The notes under the pieces are model-generated. The model did no database searches. It worked only from the letters and a program-made list of their open reading frames with translations, and was not told the origin of the DNA. The position numbers were made by a program, and so were the translations under genes. 64,000 nucleotides of DNA from Dryas octopetala (Eukaryota; Streptophyta; Magnoliopsida; Rosales; Rosaceae). Of this stretch, positions 31,071 through 41,057 are shown in pieces. Location of the stretch: the NCBI GenBank assembly GCA_963921425.1, contig OY992840.1, positions 11,224,501 to 11,288,500 of the forward strand, in the 5' to 3' direction. The first letter of the stretch is position 1; each line of letters starts with the position of its first letter.

Positions 31071-34000
31071 TCAGTAAATTAGCTCCTCAAAAACAGGATC
31101 TATATGTTGTCCCCATTGCTTGTTATACAACTCCAATAGCTTCTCAGCTGGTGTTATACCTGCCATATAATCAACTTTCAACATAAACACCAAATTCCAT
31201 CCAGAAAGAAAAAGAAAGACCTATTAAGAATATAGTGCAGATCATGATGAATGATAAAAAGTTGGCTTAGCTTTTCAAAATAAACCGAATGAAAAGAGAG
31301 AATACAATGGTGTGGATCAAAGGGGAACTCATAATCACTTACCAGTTCTAGCCACCTCCACCACCTCATTCAAGTATCCTGATTCCATAAGACCTCTTCT
31401 TTCCAGGCCATCCTGCAGAATAATAGACAGATGCCATGAGCTAGCAAAATACACAGACACAGGCTCACACACGCACGCACGCACACAGTGCTGGAAGAGC
31501 AGCCCAATTTACCTTTGCGAACTTTACCACTTCTTCAGCAACATGCTTAAGCAATCCATCCCGAAATGGTGTCTTTAGACCAGTTTTTGGAACCTACTTA
31601 TCACAGTATATGTTTTGAAGTGTAATTGTCAACCACTCCACAGGGTGATTTTCTTCCCAACTTTATCAAACACACATGAGTACTTATATAGAGCTCACAA
31701 TGATACAAATTTGAATTCATGCATGCAAAGGAAAGACCGATAAAATAAAGCAATTGATACTTAATTTTCATTGAGAAAAAAAAGGGCTTTGTCGTGTAGG
31801 TTTTAACATCACCTTATTTCTCAGCATCTGTCTTTCTTCAGTGGTCCAATCAGCCGTCAAGTCTAGCACATTTTGTAGGGAAACCTCATCATACAATAAA
31901 CCTACCTGAAATTTGAAAGAAAATCACAATCAGCTGATGCTGCTGGACTTTAGTAGTTAATAACATGACCAGCAGAAGCTAGATAGCAGGCATTCAGATA
32001 TGTTTGAGGATCCCACAAACAACACATGAGACACAAAGGACATTTAACACCAGTGGATCCAAAATGAGAAGTATTTGTTCTATCCTTACGCAATTGACTT
32101 ACGAATAGATAAGAACAAATTAACTAGTTATGTATAAGGAGTCAAAATGGCTATTACCCAAAGTGCTGGCAAAGCATATAAGCTCCACAAAGGCCCTCCA
32201 TCAGCACCCCTCATCTCTAAGTATCTCTTCAGCCTGACCTGAATGGAAAAAGCAACATTGCATCATTAGCAATAGCATCAGAAATGCATAAGTTAATAAT
32301 TTGATTACTGAAGCTAGTAGAACCTCAGGATATATGGTTCCCAAATGGTGCTCCCAATCGTTCAGGGTTGGCAATTCACCCGGAATGCAACGAAGCCTTC
32401 CTGCCATAAAGTCCTGCATGAATACAACCATACTATGTCTTTAATAAATCAGTAGCTTGAGAAAGAGATATTGCAGCTACAGAAGAAAGCCTCCAAATGG
32501 ACAAGACTATAAAGGATAGATGCAAACCCGGAAGGTCATTCCAGTACAGTCAATGTGCTTCTTTTCCCGATAGACAAAGTACATGGGAACATCAAGAGCA
32601 TAATCAACGTAGTTCTCAAACCTGCATAAGAAATTCAATATTAAAAAAGGCATATTATAAAACCAATTAAATGCATTAAAAGATTTGTACACCTACTAAT
32701 GGAGAATCATGACAGAGAAGGATTAAAAAAAGAGTACAAAGCAAATAGAAATGGAAATCATTCAAGCATTACAATTTTAACAGCAGAACAAAATAGAATA
32801 GCTACAAAAGAAGTTAGGACTACTTGAGCAACTCGAAACTCCATTTACAAACTGGAAAAGTTAGGACTACTTGTATCCATTGGAGGGATGCCACTCTGTT
32901 TAAGAGTCTTTAGGTTTAGGTTCTATCATTCGGGAAAGCCGAAAGCATCTAGGTTAATGAAAAGCACAATATTGAATAATAAAAACCTCAGAGAAAGCTT
33001 ACTTTCTTAATCGTAAATTTGATGTCCATGTTAATGGTCTCGACTCCAGAATACAAACATCAAAATAGATTGTATATCCAATCACAGTTCAATACTTTAT
33101 ACAAAATCATTCATGTAAAAAACATTCATTAATAAAAAATAAACCACCGATAACCCGATTTTAGCATCCAAATAGATGAATATTATAAAATACGGGCTAG
33201 GAACTATTAGTTATCCTCAACCACAACTCACAAGCCTTCAAACTAATGTCCATAAAACTGCTAAGTGACCATCAAAGGCGAATGTTCTGGCATCAGGTTT
33301 TGATTGGTTTGTTTAAGATTCTTGAAAACAGTTCGTTACTGAGCATACAAGTAAGCAGATTAGGCATAACAAGGACACCGGGGATGTGTTTTTCAATAGA
33401 CATTGGTTATCTGTGTTCAAAGTGATGTTACCTATCATCAAATAGATGCACATTTTAAAAATACTTGGATTCTGACATATAAAATTGTAGTCGCAGAACA
33501 AAGCAAAAACTTCTTTCAAAAGTACCAAAAACAATATCTTACCCAAAGGAGTCATCAAAAACAAAAGGAATCATGCCAGTGCGATCCTTGTCAGTATCAG
33601 TCCAAATTTGACTGTTACGAAAAGTTGAAGAATCAATACAGATGCCATGTGTGAACCAAAAAAAATGCATATACCACAGAAAAGAAAATTAGTAGAATAC
33701 ATAAAATAAAAACCTTCTCATGCTTAGAAAACCATTTGGCTTTCCTTCAGTGAAAGGTGAATTTGCAAATAGAGCTGTTGCTATCTGTTTCATTTGTTGA
33801 AAGGTTAGATACCATATAAGCAACAAATTTTACAGCAAAAACAAGGGACAACTGTTCCTCACAGGTTGCAAAGCAAGACTAGCACGGAGTTTCCTTTTCA
33901 TGTCTGCTTCAGAACTGAAGTCCAAATTAACCTAAAAAAGTTAACAAATAAGTTGTGTATGAGTTTAAAAGATCTGCCTCCTCTACAAATCAATGGAATA

Positions 34001-35580
34001 ACACATTATGAAACATGCCTGATTAGATTAGTAACAATCATCTTACCTGTACAGTACAAGTCCTAAACATCACATCAAGTCCAAGCGAGCCAACTTTGGG
34101 CATGTAATTTCTAATAATCTCATATCTTGCCTGAGCCAAAATAACCGGTCAGTATGCAACTAATCAAAGTATTACAAAAAAAAAAATGAAAAGTGGCCTT
34201 ATTAAAGGGCTTAGTAGACCAAACTGGACTTCATACGAAACTGCAGCATGAAATTTGAAAAGGAGCATTTGATATTAGAGCATCAAATCATAGGAGTTGC
34301 AGTGAAAGATGACAATGTGCTATGGTGTTCTTTTTTGTCAATAGAAAACTAATAGGAGGGTATTTATAAGAGCCTTCATTAAATAAAACTTCAATCACAT
34401 CTACAGTATTTCAATAAGCAGTAACATGAAATAAGGTGCCTCATATGGCCTTCTCTACATAAAACAAATAATTCTGTCCAGTCCACTAGGTATGTTTCAG
34501 CAAACATCTCCATCCCTTTTTTAACCAAAATGCATCTCCACATGGTTGAAAAGAGGATTAAACAATACCTTGGGCATCATAGGTATGTCTTTAACTTCCG
34601 ATTTAGGCTGACAACCAATTCCAAGAAATCCGATTCCCATTTCCTTTGTAACTGCTTTAACCTAGTGTAAAATATGAACAAATTTACTCACCATTTTCAG
34701 GGGAGAAAAAAAAAAAAACAGAAACCCTATTTGTCAACTAGACTTTACTTCAAAGCAATTTATGCATGAAGTGTGACCCTAGCTTGCATGTGAATTCCAA
34801 AGCAAAACTATTTTCACTGACCTGATAAAGGTGTGAATTGACTTCGGCACAAATTTGATGCAGATTTTCAAGAGGTGCACCGCTAAGCTCAAATTGACCT
34901 CCAGGCTCCAGTGATATGGTCTTCTTACCCTGGCTCACAATGCAAAATGTAATTTTAAAGATTACCACATGACAGATAACTAAAGGAAGTTAAAAATATA
35001 ATGAACACACAATGCAATCTAGAGTAGAGAAGAAGAAGTAAGTTTACCTGTTTGAGTCCAATAATGTTGTCACCTTCCATAATTTTGTCCCAATAAAATC
35101 TCTCAGCAATCCCATTAAGCAACTCAGCAATATGTTCATATGTTATAGGACGTAAAGTTTTTAGCTCAAATCCAAACTTCTCATGTTCAGTGCCAATTCT
35201 GAGGATGGAGCATGATAAGGTAAGAGGGGTAAGATACAGAGTATTACAATCTGAATTGTCATCAAGCCACATTGAAATCATAACAAACAGCATATATACA
35301 CAACTCTGATCCATGTAAAATAAAGCAATAATTACCTCCATTTTTCTTTAGGCTTGCATCCAGAGGCAAGATACCTTACAAGATCCTCTTTCGTCAACGG
35401 CTTTGTAGCGATTGCAGCAGCTTCTGAGGGAGGACTTGCAGCAACTATCACATTATGGCCTCGTTTATGTCCTACCCCTGCATTGCCTACATGCAAAATC
35501 TGTGTCTTTCTAGCAGAATGAAATGATAAGGAAGAGAAGCCAATGCAGTGTGATGAACCTGTCATTGAAATGAGTGCCAT
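31071..35580 (-). CDS. GSH1: Glutamate-cysteine ligase, chloroplastic; divergent left-hand tandem copy
   Basis: Family role: ATP-dependent ligation of Glu and Cys, the first step of glutathione synthesis, in plastids. Fifteen in-frame exons: 35336-35580, 35048-35198, 34822-34929, 34569-34661, 34047-34130, 33863-33931, 33714-33784, 33543-33611, 32528-32621, 32324-32413, 32158-32238, 31813-31905, 31513-31593, 31343-31412, 31071-31159; 1488 nt, 495 aa. Conserved blocks [17 protein letters not shown] and P-V-F-E-E-L are present. It departs from copy 2 and from Arabidopsis GSH1 at otherwise invariant places: P-W-R-R-L-C-A-L-P became P-L-W-S-L-Y-A-L-P (residues 374-382), G-F-Q-P-K-W became G-C-Q-P-K-S, and G-K-Q-S became G-K-K-T. 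The transit peptide is 31 residues shorter. The Cys pair in I-D-C-T-G (C322) and R-C-I-P-G-E (C337) remains, and C159 remains without its partner. Whether the enzyme is active cannot be told from sequence. No frame or splice break is seen. Confidence 0.93.
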
Positions 35581-35769
35581 GACCCCCTCAGGAAAGCACA
35601 TACACAACCTCTCAATCAACTACAATGATCACACTCTCCAGTACTGCTACCTTATAATTGCCACTATAACACCACCAACTTCTAATTGTTATGCAGTGCA
35701 ACATCCACTCCTTTATAGCCATTTCTGCAGACAAAAATGATGGTCAAATGGATGAATAAAATATAGCAA

Positions 35770-38052
35770 AATTATGCCCACATGTGACATGTGAGGATTA
35801 CACCCCATATATTAATTACAATTTCACAAATGTGTGTTTCCCTTTTTCTCTAAAGAACTATAAAATATTACAGTAATTGTGTTGATTTTTGTAACACAAT
35901 AATGCAATTACTACATTGACCCTATACAACAGGTGATTGCATTATTAGCTTTTTTTTTTTTTTTTTTTTCTTTTTTTATATATTGCACAAAACTAAAAAA
36001 GTTCATCTTTTTTCACCAAAAATTTGACCACCTTATACCAGAACCATCACAAAAATAGATAGCTTATGTTTCTTACTCAGAACTTCATGTGAAAACTCAA
36101 TAAGGAACTCAATCCTCAAAACGCTAAAGGGGCATCAACCTGCCCTTCTTAAAGTTAAAATCCACTGCTTATTAGTGTGTATTCTCACACGCACGCGCAC
36201 ACACACACACACAAGTTATAACTAATCCAAGAAATCCAATTGCACTTGCAGCTCCAACACATTGAACAGAGTAATAGTACATGGCCATTAAAAGTTGTAT
36301 GTTGATAACTTCATTTCTGTTCACGCACCCTGGTTATGCATTTGAGAGGAGAAAAGTCTGATACTTATATTAAGAAAAAAGAAAAAGAAATTTTCTGGGT
36401 ACAGTTTTGCATGCAGCACCCTTTCTATCACATGGTGTGATGGTATTCTACTACTATTCTAGTTTTTTCAAGAGCACTTTGGCTCTTTCCGTATGTGTTT
36501 TTTTCTTTCTTATAATCCATAATGACTTGATTTATTCGACAAGTCATCTCACCATGTAGTTTTTTACTACCACCCCAAGTGTAAATTGGTCAACTTATAT
36601 AAGTGGCCAATTATCATTTTGTTATATATATTGGGCAATCTTCCTTCTTATGTTTGTTTTTCTTTAATATTTGGGTTTGCTCGAGTAAGTTTCAATCGAG
36701 TTTACAAGAATTATGAAAGGGAAGAAGATTTTGAAAACAGTAATGCTAAAATCATCAAATAAATATCAGAATATCAAAAGAAAATAAAGAAAAGAATGGT
36801 TTTTTTTTTTCTGTCAAGAAAATAAAGAAAAGATGGACGAGAAAGTGAAATTTTCACAAACGTTATGTTATGTGCCATACATATTAAATATGGTAGTGGA
36901 ATATTGGTAACGCTAATAGTGTGTTTGGATGGAGAAAAAAAACTTAGAATTTAAACAAAACTCAGCATTTAAAAAATTACATGCTCTAATTTCCTTGTTT
37001 GGGTCCATAAAAATAGAATTTCTTAAATTCTATATGGAAAAAAACTTGGGATTTGAAGGCTGTAAATTCTAAATTTAAATTCTACCTAAATTGGTGTCAT
37101 TTTTAAAATTCTAATTTTTATAAAAAAAAAAAGTCGTGTCCACCGCTACCACCACCACCACCATCGTCACCACCACTGCCACCGCCACCGCCACCTCTGC
37201 CGCCACCATCACCACCACAACCACCGACACCACCTCTGCCGACACCACCTCCGCCGCCACCACCACCTCTGCCACCACTACGATCACCACCGCCACCACC
37301 GTCACCACTACCACCACCGACACCGCCACCATTACTACCACTACCCGCTGCCACCACCACCAACACCACCTTCGCCGCTACCACCACAGCCGCCACTATT
37401 ACCACTATTGCCGCCGCCACCGTCACAACCACTGACACCACCGCCGCCACCTCCATCACCAGTGCCATCACCACCACCATCGCTGTCGCCTTCGCCACCA
37501 CCATCACCATTACTGCCAATGTCGCCGTTACCGCCACCTCCAATACCCCAATTTTTGCCACCACCATTTCTCCCACCGCCCGTGGGCCATCACCCCTACT
37601 ACCATCATCAACTTATCACAAACATTATTTTTATTGTTGCCACCATCACCATCACTCTTTTATAAAACTACTATAAATTTCGTATTTAAATTCCATTATG
37701 ATTACATTTATCCAAACAAGAGAATTTACAAATTCTAGAATTTTAAATCACGTCATTTTTAATTCCGTCATTTATGAATTCCTTAGTAGTTTCAAATTAC
37801 TTCATCCAAACGCACCATAAAGGTAATGAGCACAATTGTTCATTTTTCAAAGTTGGACACGTCTTGATATTTGTTTGGCTCTTTAGATGTGTTTTTCTTA
37901 GCCATCAGATCAATTATATGAATGGTTGTGATTCGTTGTGGCACTTGAGGAGTTTCCACTCCATTTAGATGTGGCTCAGAAGTCAGAACTGAGCAAAGGG
38001 TATTTCACCACTGTTAAACGTGTATCAAATAAGAATTAAAGCCTTGTTAACG
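35770..38052. repeat. Unit A of a tandem duplication upstream of the left GSH1 copy
   Basis: Matches 38183-39947 in the same orientation. Shared landmarks are GACATGTGAGGATTACACC, the run AACTTCA-TGAAAACTCA-TAAGGAACTCAATCCTC, TACATGGCCATTAAAAGTTG, ATATTTGGGTTTGCT, and the right end AAGGGTATTTCAC followed by GTGTATCAAATAAGAATTA. The part up to about 36320 also matches 46090-46400 in the leader intron of the right GSH1 copy. Unit A carries the 901-bp element at 36917-37817, which unit B lacks. Confidence 0.85.
36917..37817. mobile_element. PIF/Harbinger (Tourist-like) non-autonomous element carrying a long CCN repeat
   Basis: The ends are inverted: TAGTGTGTTTGGATG on the left and, read inward from the right, TGGTGCGTTTGGATG (13 of 15 identical). 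They are flanked by TAA at 36914-36916 and 37818-37820, the 3-bp target preference of Harbinger elements. Comparison with the duplicate unit at about 39500-39715, where AATATTGGTAATGGCTAC is followed by related DNA, shows an empty site. The interior 37137-37640 is a degenerate CCA/CCG/CCT trinucleotide tract. Open frames there encode only simple-sequence Thr, Pro or Gly runs and are not called genes. Confidence 0.75.
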
Positions 38053-38832
38053 TAAGGACTTATTTGCATATTTCCTTTGTACACTTATTGTGGGGGTAAA
38101 TAAAGTCTAAAGGAAAGCGTGCCGTTGAAACACTATTTCCCTCTTAAGCATTACCCACATGTACATTTGTTTCAACACACAATTGACATGTGAGGATTAC
38201 ACCCCTTATATTAATTACAATTTCCCAAATGTGTGTATCCCATTTTCTCTAAAGAAACTATAAAATATTACACTATTTGTGTTGATTTTGTAACACAAGA
38301 ATGCAAATTACTACATCAATTGATCCTAAACTACATATGATTGCATTATTAGCTTTCTTGTTTTTTTATATATTTCACAAAACTAAAAACCGACCATCTT
38401 TTTTCACCAAAAGTTTGACCACCTTATACAAGCTAGAACCATCACAAAGACCTACTATCTTCCCAGCTAAGGCCTATCCAAAAATAAATAACATATGTTG
38501 TTTACTCAGAACTTCAAGTGAAAACTCAGTAAGGAACTCAATCCTCAAAGGCTCAAACTCTAGAGGGACATCAACCTGCCCTTCTTAAAGTTAAAATCCA
38601 CTGCTTAACTAATCCAAGAAATCAAATTTCACTTTCAGCTCCTACACATTGAACAGAGTAATAGTACATGGCCATTAAAAGTTGTGTGTTGATAACTAAC
38701 AAAGTAGTGTAAGGCATCATTTCCAATAAGAACGTTCAATCACTAACACTACATTTCACCCAAATTATGTGAGTGGATTATAGAATGAAAACTTTAATGC
38801 TCGGTACCTATTTCTAATTTACCCAAAGCAAT

Positions 38833-38834
<2 letters not shown>

Positions 38835-38891
<57 letters not shown>
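38835..38891. repeat. (CT)n microsatellite, about 57 bp
   Basis: Uninterrupted CT dinucleotides. Absent at the corresponding place of unit A (near 36320), so the expansion post-dates the duplication. Confidence 0.95.
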
Positions 38892-38894
<3 letters not shown>

Positions 38895-39519
38895 GTTTAG
38901 AAGCTATTTTAAATCATGCATTGTGAAGCCTGAAGGTGGGTAGAGGGCTGAGTTTCAGACTCTACCTGATTAATTGCAGTTTTGCATGCACCACCATTTC
39001 TATCACATGGTGATGATATTCTAGTTTTTTCAAGTGCACTTTGGCCCTTTCCGTATGACTTTTTAATTTACTAAAGAAGTCATCTCGCCATGTAGTTTTT
39101 CGTACCACCCCATTAGTAAATTGGTCAACTTATATAGGTGGCCAATTATCATTTTGTTATATTGGGAAATTTTCTTTCTTATATCTGTTCGTTTTTCTTT
39201 GATATTTGGGTTTGCTTGAGTAAGTTTCAATTGAGTCTACGAGAATTGTGGAAAAAAAGTAGATTTTGGAGACAATAATATATTTGATCACCAAATGAAA
39301 AAATTATTGTGTAACTGTAGCACCACGGCATAATGCGTATATCTTAAAAAAAGAAAAAGAAATGAAGAATGAAAAAGTAATTAGGTGCCATTTTAAATAT
39401 GATTTAACTTTTTGTAATAATGGCAATCATATATTCATATATGCTAGTTATGATTAATTATAAATAAATATGTGGTATTATGCTTTAAGTGGAATATTGG
39501 TAATGGCTACAAGGTGACG

Positions 39520-39702
39520 AGAGATCTTTTAGTATAACCGATATACCGTCACGTAATGTAACCAATTCAATGTGTCATAATATAGGTAGATGTTATTAAT
39601 ATTATACCATAAAAGGGATAAATATATCGTCCAACAATACTCTTACACGTTGAATTGGTTACACCACGTAACGATGTATCGGTTACACATTAAAAATTCT
39701 CC
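39520..39702. mobile_element. Small foldback MITE (183 bp)
   Basis: Left arm AGAGATCTTTTAGTATAACCGATA and right arm, inverted, GGAGAATTTTTAATGTGTAACCGATA pair over about 55 bp, including TGTAACCAATTCAA in both arms. The flanks AAGGTGACG (39511-39519) and AAAATGACG (39703-39711) match at 7 of 9, suggesting a 9-bp target duplication. The homologous position in unit A lacks the element. Confidence 0.75.
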
Positions 39703-40489
39703 AAAATGACGAACACAATTGTTGAATTTTCAAAGTTGGACACGTTTTAATATTTGTTTGGCTCTTTATATGTGTTTTTCTTAGCCATCAGATCAATTAT
39801 TTGAATGGTTGTGATTAAATGTCGCGCATAAGGAATTTCCACTCCTATCTAGTAGATTGTGAACACTGAACAGGAACTGAGCAAAGGGTATTTCACACCT
39901 GTCAAGACGTGTATCAAATAAGAATTAGAGCCTTGTTAATTGTTAATAAATCTGCATGGAATTGTAAGTGGGGCAAATAAGAGAGAATACTGATCAGCAA
40001 CAATTAAAATGTGTATCGATTTGGGTTTTCTATTGTTTCTTACTTTCTTTCAATGACAACAATCTAACTCAAAGATTTCGTCCATGCACATTTGCAATCA
40101 TGAAGTTTATTAAAGCATATCTTTACTTAAGTGGATGGTAATCAGTAATGGCATGATGAAAAGGAGTCTCTACAAAAGTAAACCTTCTCTAACAAAATTT
40201 AAACATGCATTTCATGCCCAACACAAGCAACATGAGATAGAGACGCCTGAAATTTAACATCACGGTTCTTCTTCTTCTTCCCTCTCACAGTCTCACATCA
40301 CAACCTCCTTATCTTTATGGGTGATAAAGTTGGCCCCGACTATCCAATTTGTCTAAAGTTAGGCAAACAAGCCAGACCCGAGCCAAATTGGGTCTGGACT
40401 TGGGTAAGTTTGGGGTTGGATAATTATATTTTCAAGTGAACATTATATAAACTGCCAGATTAAAAAAAACCAAATATGACCACAACCAT

Positions 40490-41057
40490 GTACTATTGAT
40501 AGATTGTGGTAAAGACCTGCAGAAGCACAAAAATGCATGTACAAAAGCATGCTCGGGAAATATTGTAGGGTTATTATCTCTACCACATGATGGCAGGTAA
40601 CAGGAACAAATGGTACATATTGGTAGCCAATCAGATGACCTGTGCATTGAACTGGGCAGAGCTATACGAGTAAGAAAATAACTTGAAGAGCCAAAATTGG
40701 AAGGGAAAATGAGAAAAATACAAGTGGGCTGCATGCAACAAAGTGAACTTTTGTTCAACTTGGCAGTGTATTCTTTCCCACAACATAGCATTAAGTTATA
40801 CAAATGAATCCAACTCAAGAAGTTCCTATTATTTTTAACCTTCCGTGACATAACCAGTTGGAACAATGATCTGATTATATTCATGTGTAAATTAGATGAG
40901 AAGCCCCATACCTAAAATTTACATCACAAATTATTTCTGAGGGAAGGTGCATCGATCGGTAATCACAAACTGAAAGCAGCTAAAATAAGAAACTAGGATT
41001 ACACCTGCAAAATTTGCAAGGTTTACACACAAAATGACCCCACTGAAGTGCCTCACC
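40490..41057. repeat. 3' flank of the right GSH1 copy, homologous to 29765-29950 plus 30305-31070
   Basis: Shared runs include CTGCAGAAGCACAAA, TCTCTACCACATGATGG, GTGAACTTTTGTTCAACTTG, TTCTTTCCCACAACATAGCATTA and the 3'UTR just after the stop. They mark how far the gene duplication extends downstream. Confidence 0.8.

Larger units (their letters stand above)
38183..39947. repeat. Unit B of the tandem duplication upstream of the left GSH1 copy
   Basis: Second copy of the 35770-38052 unit, same orientation, not attached to its own gene. It differs by a long (CT)n tract at 38835-38891 and a 183-bp MITE at 39520-39702, and it lacks the Harbinger-like element of unit A. Confidence 0.85.

Noticed and set aside
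35581..35619. Upstream in-frame ATG of the left GSH1 copy (at 35619)
   Set aside because: The right copy and other plant GCLs start at M-A-L-(I/L)-S. The extension covers a leader acceptor region and is not conserved.
37118..37665. Several overlapping open frames with Thr, Pro, Val or Gly runs on both strands
   Set aside because: All come from the same CCN trinucleotide tract. Absence of stops is a by-product of the repeat, and there is no splice or domain support.
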